Notes: generated from the sequence alone by a model not told the origin. Numbered from the stretch's first letter, positions 45,217 to 56,654 are shown. The stretch: 64,000 bases of DNA from Apostichopus japonicus (GCF_037975245.1 NC_092580.1:33945001-34009000), one strand, 5' to 3'. Numbers and translations: made by a program.

Positions 45217-46420
45217 TAGAGGGGAGAAAGTTTAATAGGGTAGGCCAGTGGTATTGTTTGAGAGAGTGGGTAAAATAGGATTTAAAGGGGAAAATAGGAA
45301 TTATAGCCAGTGGTGTGGCCAGGATTCTGCTAACGGAGGGGGGGGGGGGTGTTATCCCTCACGGGCCCAAAATTGGTTTTGTGGGCCCTACATTTTTCAG
45401 CTCGAAAAGGTATGAGCTTCTGCACCATTGGTGCTCTAGTTTTAACTTTCCGGTGTGCTATTTGGAAAATTAAAAAAATATGTTGCTTGGTAACATATAA
45501 CCTACATTATATATGAAAAGGAGAGATTTTTTCTGTCACTATCGTTCTACTTTAAGTGCCATTTCCGGCAATCTGGGATGCATATTTGGCAAAAATGTTC
45601 CTGCTACTCGGCTCGCAAACTGACGGTGGCGCCCACCCACTAAACATTTCTTAAAAGAGGCCCTAGTATATAAGCACATCAAAGCATCACTATGTAACAT
45701 TTGAACGATAATTAATGTTTTTCGATGTTCCTCAACTGCCCCCTGTCCCCTATTCTATATACCAAGGCTACGCCCTGGTGTATCTTTATTTCAAATGGTT
45801 TTGTTTCACCTGTCACACGTGACCCCAACCGATGAAGGCTTTGCGCCAGGGCGCTCGCAGTCACTCCTTCAGTTATAAGTCCGTCCCACCACCCACTTTT
45901 CAATTGGGATTGATGCCGCTGATCAATAGATCAATTCGATTGCTACCTAGATGCTCAACGACAGCACTTACACCTACACACGGTACGGATGTGTTCGACC
46001 ACTAACATAATATACCTACAAATCTCTACTTGGGGACAACAAACGAACTTCACCGATAAAACAATGCCCATTATAACTGAGCATTGTTATCAATTTTGTG
46101 TATAGACCATGAACTCATCATGTTGAATTCCAACCAACCAATCAGAGATCGCTTGAAAGTGATACATGTATCATATATGCACTATTGTATATTTATCACT
46201 GTATCGTGTTACCTTTGTGAAGGAAAGCGAACGACAGAGTCATGAACCAGGAAACAAACAACGTGTTAGAAATTAATTCCATATGGTATGTTTGACTTTG
46301 AGAACTAATCTGTACCTCGAAACAAAGAATAAAAAACTTGAGAAATTATCTGTATACTTTAACTGGCATGTAGTAAAATAAACTTCAACAAGCAACACGG
46401 GAAAAAGACACGCATTTAAG
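45217..46420. other. no gene recognised; possible transposon end
   Basis: At 45313 CAGTGGTGTGGCCAGG, and at about 45764 GGCTACGCCCTG, resemble the inverted ends of a hAT-like element about 460 bp long, but no matching 8 bp duplication flanks them. G-run at 45340. Short ORFs lack motifs. Confidence 0.45.
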
Positions 46421-47460
46421 TTATCGTAAGCACAGTCTTTGGATGTTTACGTCTTGCTTACGGTCACCTTAAACATCGGAAACCCGTACATTTTGGAACA
46501 ACGCGTTTACGATGTGATTACGCATCCGTAAACAATGTAAACACGGAACAACAGATTTCGTTACGTTTATGACAACTTACATATCGGGAGTTAATAATTA
46601 CTTTCCTATTTATTAAAACTTATTTCTTCTTCTCGTTTACGTTGACCTTAATCTCGCCACGAAGAAATTTACGACAGGATTACGATTATCTTACACATCG
46701 GAAACTCGTAGCATAGATACAACGCGTTTACAACAAACTTACGCCAAACTTAAGCATGACGTTAACGTTGATTGTACCATAAAATAAAACACTGGACACC
46801 ATTCTCATGTCAATCTTCCCGATAATGATATTACCCTCTGACTGCATCTAATCAAAAAAATTTCAACATTTACGTTGGCTGAAACGAGTGCAGTTAAAAC
46901 TTTACTGTATATTTACAATTAACTTACAAATACTCAAATACGTTCATTTCAGCGTTTACGTAATGATTACGAAATCCTTAAACGTCAAGTTTACATGGAC
47001 TTGTCATGCTTAATACTATTTATACGTAGATGATATTTACTGTGTTTGTTCGTATAAAACATGTATGAATATTTTCGTTGACCTGAAACAGGAACAGTAG
47101 GCTACGTCATGTTTAGGATATACACGTCGGAAATTCCGAAGCATGCACACCACGGGATTACAGCATGATTACACCAACTTACGCATTGCGTTTACGTTGA
47201 ATGTATTCTCCACTGAATTCTGAATTTACGGGAAGATTACGATTCACTTACGCGTCGGAAATTCCAGAGCATACACACACCACGAGTGTCAGTACAGCAT
47301 GATTACATCAACTTGCACACTTCGCTTAAGTTGACTCATTAAAGATTCGGAATTTAAGAGATGATTAATATTAACTTAAGCGTCGGAAATTTCAAATAAT
47401 ACACAGAACGTGATTACGGTATGATTACAACGCCCATATACGTCACATTTAATTTGAACC
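46420..47460. repeat. degenerate ~130 bp tandem array rich in TTTACG and GATTACG
   Basis: The words GTTTACGTTGA, GATTACGATT, CTTACGCGTCGGAAATTCC and GCATGATTACA recur in the same order at about 46620, 47080, 47180 and 47300, with many changes. The units are too diverged for exact boundaries. Not coding in any frame. Confidence 0.55.
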
Positions 47461-47515
47461 CATGGGTAATTTTTACCGAGCCAATCAGCTGCCTGTTGTT
47501 CATTATATGTTCGTA

Positions 47516-47665
47516 TGTAATTATAGCATGCTAAAGTACTCGCTAGAAGTTTTCAAAAAGAAAGGTTTTAACTCTTCCAAATTGATCTCTTGAAATTCTA
47601 GTAAATGGACACACAAGATGACTGAATGTCCAGTGAGGTAAATTTCCTTCAGGGTGGTAATAGAC
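47516..47665. repeat. dispersed ~150-170 bp repeat, copy 1
   Basis: Landmarks ATTATAGCATGC, AGAAGTTTTCAAAAA, GATGACTGAATGTCCAGTGA and CAGGGTGGTAAT. Same family as 54940-55072 (same orientation) and 56655-56800 and 57620-57775 (opposite). Confidence 0.75.
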
Positions 47666-47991
47666 ATTTTTCTAATACAGCATATATCTTTCAACGTGAA
47701 TGTACATGGCCTGCACATACATACTACCACATGTACCTCACAATGTATTTCTCATACTATGTTCATTTATAACAAATACATATATGCAACCGTCAAACCA
47801 ACAAAACTCCTCAAACTAATTCTATGAAAGTATCAGCAAATTTCCTCGTGGTTGCTCATTTTGGTAAGTTACGTAATTCACGTTGCGGGCCCTCGAGCAT
47901 AATACCTCAACAGACAGCTCGCCCTCACAAAGAATTAAGTTTGGCGTTATGGCATGGCTGATCGATATTCTTATCACTACACTCTTAAAAC

Positions 47992-48240
47992 ATCCGGATC
48001 AAATTTGTTTCATTCCGGATCAAATTTGATCCGGTTTCCGGATCCCAGGGGCACCGACCCCGTCCGGATGAAAATGATCCGGATTTCCGGATCAAAGAAC
48101 ATTGACCCCATTCCGGATCAAATTTGATCCGGCTTCCGGATCCCAGGGGCACCGATCCCGCCCGGATCAAAATGATCCGGATTTCCGGATCAAAAAAACA
48201 ATGACCCCATTCCGGATAAATTTGATCCTGTTTCCGTTTC
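47992..48240. repeat. ~98 bp tandem repeat with palindromic TCCGGATCAAATTTGATCC core
   Basis: CATTCCGGATCAAATTTGAT occurs at 48013 and 48111 and in altered form at 48210. Between them TTCCGGATCCCAGGGGCACC recurs. Both strands are open over it (47985-48242, 48102-48326), which is an artefact of the repeat. Confidence 0.85.
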
Positions 48241-49784
48241 AAGGGTTCTTACGTTCTGGATATGTTATGAATAAGAAGCAACATACAAATCTGAAAATAA
48301 CTTGGCCATGTCTTTATTCTTTTTAACAACTTCGTTAACAAACAACGTCAACTATTTCTACTTACAGAAAGAGGTTGATTTGGGTTACAATACTGATGAA
48401 CAAAAGCGGAAATGGAAAAGTGGATGGAATGCGAGAGTTTTATCAAGGCAGCAAAAGTGTATACTATTTTTAGTTATATCCCTGCTATATATGTGACTCG
48501 TGACTTGTTGTGGCAATTTATGTGTAACTTTTTGCTTTCAAAATATTTATTTTTTAACTAGAAGCATGTCTTATGCTTTAAAATCTCCACTAAAGATATC
48601 CCACAATAGGTTCAAATGTTAGAATGTGCTTAAAAGAGATCATCTCCTGCTAACTTTAACCTTTGAAATCTACATATTGCAGGAAAATGAACAATTCTGA
48701 AAAATGCTACTCCACCAGCCTCTCAACGAATGGTCTTACATTATTTACCAAATAATGATACTTTGATATATGTTGGTTTGTTACGAATAACTTAGTACTA
48801 TAGAATGACACAACTTTGATATTGTACAACTTAACAATAGGTAAGACTTTAAATTGCATGCACAAAACTTTGTTACATACAGCAGAAATGATAGAGATGT
48901 GATTTGTCATGGGAATAAGAAAATGTTTGTAAAAATAATTTCCTTACTATGTTTACCTCTGCAAAATTTTATTAAATATTAATTGCATCGAATGTTCTAT
49001 GTATTAAAATAAATGAAAATACTTCGAAAACTTAAGTATTTCACTGAACCACCAACATGTTTGGAAATGGACAAGTGCTTGCATAATCACGTATGAATGC
49101 TTGATGATGTTTCTCTTGTTACTTTGAGTGGCATAGGCAGATTTGAGTTGGGGGAGATGGTGGGGGCAGGTTAAGTACCAATGCATCACTCACTCTTTAT
49201 ACTAGAAATAACACCATCCCTCTATTCACCTCTTTAAAATCTGAACAGCTCACACATAACAATGAGGAATTTGTGCAATTAAATTATGCAACCGGCTCAC
49301 CCGAACTATTCCAGTGCAATTTGACTTGTCAATATTGAACATTAGTGGACAAACTGAACTCAAACTATGATAAATTTGTTATCTAAGATAATGTGATATC
49401 CATTAATACCATGACGGGTAAGAGAAAGGTGATGATTACTCAGTCTTCTGGTTCAAAAAGTTCTCAAAAAGTCCCAGGTAGTATCATTCTATTTCAAGTA
49501 TCAAGCATTTTAAAACATATGTCAACTGTCTGCAGAAGTCATTGCAAGGTAGCCCCCTTTTTTCAACTCTACTAAACACCTGCTCTGGTTGCTCTCTTGG
49601 TCCTCATGCCAAAACGAAAGGCTTTGGCTGTTGAACTTTATCAAGGACAGATGGTATGTTTGTGCCAATCTATTGAAAAGATATATGAGAAATTACACAT
49701 TTTTGTTTTCAAATTCCAACATTCTGACATACAAGGATACAACCATACATTGCCACAATTTTGAAATTTTGCAACCAGCTCCTC

Positions 49785-49905
49785 ATCATCATCACCATCA
49801 TCACCACCACCACCATCATCATCATCACCAATACCACCATCATCATCACCACCACCACCACCATCTTCACTATCATCATCACCACCACCATCACCAACAC
49901 CATGC
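49785..49905. repeat. (CAT/CAC)n trinucleotide microsatellite
   Basis: Mixed CATCATCAC and CACCACCAC triplets, about 120 bp. It gives poly-His and poly-Asp/Gly frames that are not genes. Confidence 0.93.
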
Positions 49906-50509
49906 ATCATTATCATTGTGATTCTCAATCATTTCATAACCGTTAGGTCATTCTCTCTGAGAAACATATATGATTTTAAGAATGTGAGGCAACCTTCGTT
50001 AACTTAAAGTACTAAAAATAGTAGAGTCATAAAAGAAAGAGAAATAGCAGATTTGCATGATTTTGAAGCTCAGTAAAATTGCAATCAACCTAACAGGTAC
50101 CCAAGGAAAGGCTAGAAAAGGACCAGCAAAACACTCATACCATACTCTTATGGCCCAATTAACGTTGATATATAATGTGTAGCCTACAACATGGCATTAT
50201 TCACTCTTCTTAAGTCTTACAGCAACAGTAAGCTTTTGGCACTTTAGTTCGGGTTCCTGTTCGCCAAGTGACTGAGCTAGAACAGCACATGTAGTGAGTA
50301 AAACTCTTACCATGTCATCTGTTGTGTATTTTCTGAGAGAATATCTCCCACAGAACTCTTCTTATTGTCTCTGATATTAAAGGCTCTGTGATACTCCAGT
50401 TTCCAGACACGTTACCACCGCTGAAATAACACACTCCTCTGCATCATCTGTGAAGAACAATCATTGATATCGTTTTACTAAACAAAAGTAACTAGATGCA
50501 AAAACTACA

Positions 50510-50705
50510 TGAATGAATGAATGAATGAATGGATGGATGGATGGATGGATGGATGGATGGATGATGGATGGATGGATGGATGAATGAATGAATGAATGAA
50601 TGAATGAATGAATGAATGAATGAATGAATGAATGAATGAATGAATGAATGAATGAATAAATAAATAAATAAATAAATAAATAAGTAAATAAATAAATAAA
50701 TATAT
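50510..50705. repeat. compound tetranucleotide microsatellite (TGAA)n-(TGGA)n-(TGAA)n-(TAAA)n
   Basis: About 195 bp; blocks of ATGA, ATGG, ATGA and ATAA in order. It ends just before the donor of the exon at 50720-50876. Confidence 0.95.
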
Positions 50706-50719
50706 TTAATTTAATTTAC

Positions 50720-50876
50720 CTGATATCAATTTCAAATCTGTTGTGTCAACCAGCTTTGAAGGTTTATGAGGGTCGCAAACAGACTTCTTTGTCTTATTTT
50801 GGTCCTTTCTCCTCACGTATCGCAGTCGGTTTTCCAGGTTGACTGTTGCTTCATGGCGACCTGTGCCAGCACAAAA
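50720..50876 (-). CDS. candidate internal exon of the element 2 gene
   Basis: On the minus strand, between an AAGTCTAG acceptor and a TCAG|GTAAAT donor, the frame is open for 52 codons and encodes a very basic peptide including GTGRHEATVNLENRLRYVRR and KDQNKTKKS. Basic linker segments of this kind occur between the SAM-like start and the C-terminal part of the family, as I remember it. It starts in phase 0, whereas the first exon ends in phase 1, so at least one exon is missing between. Another possible exon lies near 50305-50420 but contains an early stop. Confidence 0.4.
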
Positions 50877-52117
50877 CTAGACTTCCTGAAATTTAGCAAA
50901 GACAACATATGATAGCAAAATGTTACTTCTCTAAAAATTTATTGTAGTAATACCTCCATGAAAATTCATTTCTGCATTTTTTTTTTATCTGCAGACCTCA
51001 TGCAATTAAGAGCCTATATTCTTATCACAAGCCATACTGTACAGCACCCACTTTTGCACACAGTATGGTATATGAACACAATTTTAAAAGACCTGTATTT
51101 GGCCAATTTTTCCTTACCTTATTTTGCATTTTAAAACATATTGCCATAAATGAAGTTTACAGAACGTTTCAATACGGATCTCAGATCTTTATGATCTATT
51201 TCCATGAACAGTATAAGAATTCAGAGAAGTTTCTGCATACCATTTAGTGTGTTATTTTACCCCTCTTTTTGCCATTACTAGGCAACTTTATGCAAAGGTG
51301 TATCGGTATAAGCATTAACATAAAGCGGCATACCTGCTCGGTATAACCGGGTATACCTGAAATATTCGCGGAACCGCTACTTCAAGCGTCGACTGTATTA
51401 TTACACAATACCATGAACCTATGGACACTAGCCTACAAATGTATTTGCGATTTAATGATGACTTTACCATCTCTGTTTTTTTCTTTTGCAGAAACTTATT
51501 TATATAAATATTGATTAAAAAAAAAAGTACGAAAAATCAGTGTTGTTTTCATTTCAACGCAAAAGTACAGTTCAGTACACTCCGCTACTGGGCCCAGTCC
51601 AACCACAACACTACAGTAGCATATAGGCTTATGCCTTATTTGTAAATGATCACCTTATATAGAACATACTGTACAGGGAAAGACTGATTCCCACTGGAGG
51701 CAAGTCTTACATTACCTAAATCTAAATTACCAGGAACCCTTATTAGGCCTTGCCTGCCTTACTTATGTCATTCAATTTATTTGGTTATCGAAAAATGACA
51801 ATCCACTTTGTGGTGAAGTAGCAACTGAACATTAGAACCCACTAATAGGCCACTATACAGTAATACTGTTTGCCCTGTAGCACCATAGAGGCTTCACAAT
51901 AGTACTGCATACTGTTGTGTGTAGGCATGTACAGTACTGTAGTATACTGTACAGTACAGTCAATCAAAAACCACCACACGCTACACACTATAGTGCACAC
52001 TGTATAACGCTAGGCCAGAGTAAACCCGTCACGGAGTGAGCATAGCTTCTTCAAATCACTAAATTTATTGCGTATGATTAACGCAACAAACGAAATGGAA
52101 AGTGCCTAATAACTCAC

Positions 52118-52181
52118 CTTTGAAATTCTTGACGTACTTCTCCAATCCCCATTGAAGTAATTTTGCTCTTACGAGATCCAT
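52118..52181 (-). CDS. first exon of transposon-borne SAM-like protein (element 2)
   Basis: ATG at 52181 gives MDLVRAKLLQWGLEKYVKNF then K, followed by a AAAG|GTGAGT donor in phase 1. The motif W-G-L-E-x-[LY]-[IV]-x-x-F, the exon length (64 against 58 bp), the phase and the distance from the right end of the element (273 against 318 bp) all parallel the exon at 44841-44898. Confidence 0.6.
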
Positions 52182-52454
52182 AAGAGCATTTCGTGAGTGC
52201 AAAGTTTGGAAAAGATGGCTACGAATAGCGTTCGAGCGCTGCAAGCACAATCAAAGCTTATGTCACATGATGTACATCAGCCAATAGCATCAAGCGCTAC
52301 GTTCTGATCAGGAACGGTACAAAGGAATGATACCATGCCTAATGAAATTGAATCGGGAATGGTTGAATTTTATCCGGGAATGGATTAAACTTATCCTGAA
52401 AAGGATGAAACTATTTTTATCAGGAAAAAGTGACCCGGAAAAATTAAGAGTGTA

Positions 52455-52669
52455 CCGCTGAAATTATGAGAAAACAGATGAGAAGACACATGCAAGGGTC
52501 TCCTCATCTGCCTGTCTAACTTTTTTATGTATAATTATGTAAATTTGCCTGACAATTTTTATTATTTATTATAATTATGTCCGATTAGTATGGTACGTGT
52601 TTGGTTTATCTGCTTCTTGATGCATATGCAGATACAACAGTGAAAATACACGAAACGGCCTGCCTTATA
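52455..52669. other. spacer, nothing recognised
   Basis: A/T-rich, with no motif beyond the start of the next inverted repeat. Confidence 0.4.
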
Positions 52670-52699
52670 CCATAACAACTCCCTGCTTATACTGTAACT

Positions 52700-54253
52700 T
52701 ACGGAGAGCCAAACGTTCCATAAATGTCGAAAAAGAAAGTGAAGTGTCCAAAACGATATCAACATGTTACAATTCGATATCAACATGTTACAATTCCATA
52801 TGAACATGTCGAAACAAAATGCAATATGTCATTGCGTCTATCAACATGTCAAATTCAACATCAGCATGTCGAAAACGTGTAACAGCATGCCACTACTATA
52901 TTGGTCATGTCAACATTGCTTGCTAGATACAATATTGACGTCGTGCTATAATTTTGGAACATCGGCGCGCGCCAACGTTTCGTTAATGCCCAAAACTGTA
53001 TCAGTATGTCGAGATTTATATGAGAATGTCCAAAACTTGTGTCAGCATGTTTAGAGAAGGAAATAAAACATTCAAGCCAAAGAGATCACGTTGATGCCTT
53101 AGTGCAATTTTTAGGCCCTTTGTCTATTTTCACATGATTAATTCCTGTGTGGGCAATTGGGCCTTTGAGGTTGCTGCATGGGCCCCGTTAAAGTTAAAAA
53201 TGAATTCGTTGGTATTTTTGAATACCGCAATGTCCAATAGAGCCAACACCTCTAAAAGAGTTATCCTGCTTTTTGTTAGCATAATCAAATCATGTGTGGG
53301 CCATGGGCACTTTATGGCTGTTGTGTGGGGCCCGGTACAGATAAAAGTCGTCGATGGTATTTTGGGGTTTCTCCAATGTATAAAGGGTCCAATGCAACTA
53401 CAGGAATTATCCTTGTGTCTTTGCACATGATTAAATCACGTGTGGGCCAGGGGCCCTTGAGGTTGTCTGGGCCATGGTAGAGGATGAATTTGTAGTCATA
53501 GGTTTTTCTTTTTTTAATACCAGATAACCATAGGGTCCGGCGCCAATTAAATGAAATCATCCTGCTCTCTTTTCACATGATTAAATGATGTGTGGGCCAC
53601 GGGCCCTTTCTGGCTTCTGTCTGGGTCCTGGTACATCATAAAATTGTTGCAATTGGTATTTTTGGATACCCCAATGTACAAAGGGTCCAATGCCACTTTA
53701 AGAATCATCCTGCTCTCATTTCACATAAATGAATCATGTTTTGGCCACAGGCCTTTTTTGGTTGCTGCCTGCATGGGCCCCGTAACATCATAAGGTTGTT
53801 GTAATAAGTATTTCTGGACACCCCAATGTCTAACTGGTGTACCGCAAAATGAATTATCATTGTCTCTTTTCGCATGATTAATACTATTTTGATGGGCCCT
53901 CCTGCAGGGCCCGTCACAAGGTACAATTACTATCATTGCTATGGTTTCTAAAAGTATCTTACTTTGAGTTTTATCCAGCGCTATTGCCTTGCCTCTTGCC
54001 TTTTGATTAAATCAAAATTTGACCTCTATTTTAATTGAAGGCACCTTTAGACTACATACACGCACATTGTGTGGCACGGCAGCAGTACATAACCTTGAAT
54101 CCTGGCCATAAACGGACATAACCTACCCATCACAACCTCTGTCTCTTTTCAAATCTTCTAGGTTCCTGGTCCAGTTGAGTATCGCATCGATGCAGACTGG
54201 GTTGAAAGTAAACTTTCTTTTTCGACATTTTATGGAACGTTTGGCTCTCCGTA
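52700..54253. mobile_element. non-autonomous element, ~45 bp inverted ends, 6 bp target duplication
   Basis: The left end TACGGAGAGCCAAACGTTCC then ATAAATGTCGAAAAAGAAAG is the reverse complement of 54207-54253 with few changes. It is flanked by GTAACT on both sides (52694-52699 and 54254-54259). A 6 bp duplication is unusual; Dada-type elements make 6-7 bp. Inside the left end lie repeated CAACATGT words; the middle holds a 147 bp array. No coding capacity; overlapping ORFs of 60-98 codons on both strands follow the array. Confidence 0.82.
53131..53930. repeat. tandem array, period 146-150 bp, about six units
   Basis: CACATGATTAA-type unit starts fall at 53131, 53278, 53424, 53574, 53722 and 53871. 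Shared words: TGTGGGCCA-GGGCC, CCAATGTA-AAAGGGTCCAATGC, ATTATCCT-TCTCTTT. Units differ by roughly 20-30 percent by eye. Confidence 0.87.
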
Positions 54254-54326
54254 GTAACTAACAGAACAATGCATCCGGTTTATTGTAGAGAATTTGTGAA
54301 ACCGCAATGAACAACCCTCATCTGTT

Positions 54327-54360
54327 GATCAGGGAGGTGATATTTTAGACCTCCCTGATC
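54327..54360. repeat. 12 bp stem hairpin GATCAGGGAGGT / ACCTCCCTGATC
   Basis: A perfect 12 bp stem with a 10 bp loop; GGGAG motif as in the next hairpin. Confidence 0.85.
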
Positions 54361-54509
54361 AGTCGCTGTTCATCCTCCAATCAATCGACAGCAAAACTAG
54401 CATGAAAAAACGCGCTTGTTTTCAAACGCGGTCAAAGCTGCTAACATGACAACAGGAGGGTTAATAATGTGACCGCGAATAGCATACGAAATGTATGGCT
54501 GACTAATAC

Positions 54510-54538
54510 CAGGGAGTTGTTATGGAAACAACTCCCTG
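54510..54538. repeat. 12 bp stem hairpin CAGGGAGTTGTT / AACAACTCCCTG
   Basis: A perfect 12 bp stem around a 5 bp loop. The right half plus GCTAATACTATA resembles the sequence at 52675-52692 (ACAACTCCCTGCTTATACTG), linking it to the outer inverted repeat. Confidence 0.85.
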
Positions 54539-54939
54539 CTAATACTATATACGTTTGAAAGTAATAGTAACCCTGTCTGAATTAGCGGCTGCTTTCTTCG
54601 TGTTCTCTGTTTTCTTTTCTCACTGGGAGGTTGTTTTTTTCATTTGATAATTTTCGCACACGTATCAAGGAGTTGTAACTCACTTGTTAAACAATCTGGC
54701 TGTAGGTCGGGTCATGAGCATGAAATGATGGGTTAATGCCTAGAAAGCCACAGTTTTAGGGTAACATTGACAGCTCATATGTGTAACACTGCTACCATTA
54801 TGTGCACATGTAACACACTTATAGGGCGGTGATCCTGAAAACATAACTTCAAAGCTAGTACTTGCCCGTTGAGCAATTTGTCGGTGGCTAAATGGATGAA
54901 AGGTAGTCTGCATAGGCCACAAATTATAGCACGCTATAT

Positions 54940-55072
54940 ATCATTGTCAGAAGTTTTCAAAAATTACCTTCCCGGATGTCTTCACTTTCCAAATTGTTCT
55001 CATACTTTCTAAATTAACCACATAAAATGACTGAATGTCAGTTTCCATGCACCAGGGTGGTAATACAAATAC
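54940..55072. repeat. dispersed ~150-170 bp repeat, copy 2
   Basis: TATAGCACGCTATATATC, AGAAGTTTTCAAAAATTACC, ATGACTGAATGTCAGT and CAGGGTGGTAATAC, in the same order as 47516-47665. Confidence 0.72.
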
Positions 55073-55717
55073 AATATTTGTTTACAATATTTTTTGTAAA
55101 TTTTTTATCAAGGTGACCATATTTGAATACCTGGCATATTAGGGGCCAAAACAGCAAACCTTTGGAGCGGGATACTGTTTTTGTATTGGGGTGTAAAATC
55201 TAAACAATTGCAAGTAAAAGATTCAAAGTAAAGAACATACTTTACCAAACAAGTTTTACATGGTACAAAGTATATATTTATAAATTTGTAGTTAAGACGG
55301 TGTACTAGCTCTTTACTGCAGGAATGCGACAACTTAATTACGATTTTGCTCTCCCTTTCCTCTCTTATTCATTGCTGAACTGTTTCTGTTGCAGCGATGG
55401 AAAACAAGTGTAAATAAATGACACATGTTGACGCCAAAAATGTGCTCCACATTCATTTCTATTGTAAATTTTCAATTGTAAATAAATGTTATTGAACTCT
55501 GAATTCAAACATGGAAACGTTTTACAAACATTCACCTCAAAAACAGTGGAACAATGCCACGAAGATTAATATAGAATGAAAAACTACTTGAAGGTAGGGC
55601 CTAAACATAGACAACGTATACTGCACGCAGCCGCGTACACTGCACACACATATATACATATTATCCGTATTGTGCCCACGCTTGGGAAAGTATGATTGAA
55701 ATATATTAGGCTATAGT

Positions 55718-56319
55718 TGTCACGAGTATGCTTGACGCAAGTCTAACGATTATCGTGCAGCTGGATAAATTTACTGATGAATATTCATTTGTTGTCTGTT
55801 TTGTTCACGAAGTTCAATTTAGTAACATACGACATTCTAGTATATGCTTTGTTTAATTCCCTGATTGCTCGACGGGCATCAATGGAATTTGTGCAAGTCT
55901 TTGTTTAGATTAATTTGCATAAAATGCAGGTAAAGGGTCGGTATGAATAGGCCGGGTAAGCAGGTCAGGGCGTGGTATTCGTGTTTGGTATAATATACTT
56001 GGTGCAAGGGTGCTGGGTGCACCACAGCAGTTACTTGTTGCAGTTGGACACGATGTCCGTTGGGCGACGTTAGCCCGCAGTACTTCGCTATTCTAATATA
56101 GTATATGTAGGGGCAACTTCAGTTCCCCGCTGATGAATTCGTGGCAATATATCTTGTCATATATCGTAAAGGACGTACCGATACGTGTAAAAAGCCGGAA
56201 ACTGACCGAATTCCGGTTTTTACCCCTGGTAACGAGGACTAAATAAAGCTCATACAAAAGGCACACGCCATCCGAGTATTTACGTTGTCCAGTCGAATAG
56301 TTTTACCTTACCCGTGACA
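55718..56319. mobile_element. solo LTR (602 bp) of an LTR retrotransposon
   Basis: Begins TGTCACGAG and ends CCCGTGACA, a 7 bp inverted terminus with TG...CA, and is flanked by the exact 5 bp duplication ATAGT (55713-55717 and 56320-56324). Inside are a TATAATATAC promoter-like stretch at about 55990 and AATAAA at about 56242, in the order expected for an LTR read on the + strand. No internal gag/pol. The 5 bp duplication fits Ty3/gypsy or BEL elements. The insertion splits a tandem copy whose sisters lack it, confirming the borders. Confidence 0.85.
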
Positions 56320-56654
56320 ATAGTTGTCATAAAAACTGTTCTAAAATTTAACAATTCGGAAGGCATTACACCATGTACAAACGGAGAAGGCCTCATGAGG
56401 AAAATGCAAGTGAGACAAACTTAAAGCCTATACATCATATACTTTCTTATATTCTCTTTCAAACACCCCGACCCCCCCCCCCCCCCTCCGCCCGTTTATT
56501 TTTCGAAGTTATAACGTTGCTACGGGAAAAGTTTGGGTGTCCAGTTAGGTTCAAACTTGTTATATGCAACTATAATATAGGTTATGTAGAAGGATATTGG
56601 CCTATATATGCCAGATATTCAAAAATGGTCACCCCTGGTCCATATTCTTAAACT

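Larger units (their letters stand above)
47980..52454. mobile_element. DNA transposon with TA-flanked CACTC ends, carrying a minus-strand gene (element 2)
   Basis: CACTCTTAA...TTAAGAGTG inverted ends, each flanked by TA (47978-47979 and 52455-52456); total 4.5 kb. Just inside the left end are palindromic GATCCGG repeats (47992-48240); just inside the right end, at 52340-52445, are shorter words such as TCGGGAATGG, ATCCGGGAATGG and GACCCGGAAAAA, echoing the left side in inverse. The right end holds the first exon of a SAM-like gene on the minus strand, as in element 1. Two simple repeats occupy the middle. Apart from the terminal pentamer and the gene, the two elements are not similar in sequence. 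Confidence 0.65.
52670..54525. repeat. outer 16 bp inverted repeat CCATAACAACTCCCTG around the 1.55 kb element
   Basis: CCATAACAACTCCCTG (52670-52685) and its exact reverse complement (54510-54525) lie outside the 52700-54253 element. The right copy is also half of a local hairpin. It may be an older fold-back element into which the 1.55 kb element jumped. Confidence 0.6.

Noticed and set aside
45313-45776. Possible hAT-like element with CAGTGGTGTGGCC / GGCTACGCCCTG ends
   Set aside because: The ends pair only imperfectly and the flanks show no 8 bp duplication.
49589-49946. Poly-His, poly-Asp/Gly and poly-Ile/Thr ORFs
   Set aside because: They are the three frames of a CAT/CAC microsatellite.
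53130-53936. Overlapping ORFs of 62-98 codons on both strands
   Set aside because: They follow the 147 bp array of a non-coding transposon, and both strands are equally open.
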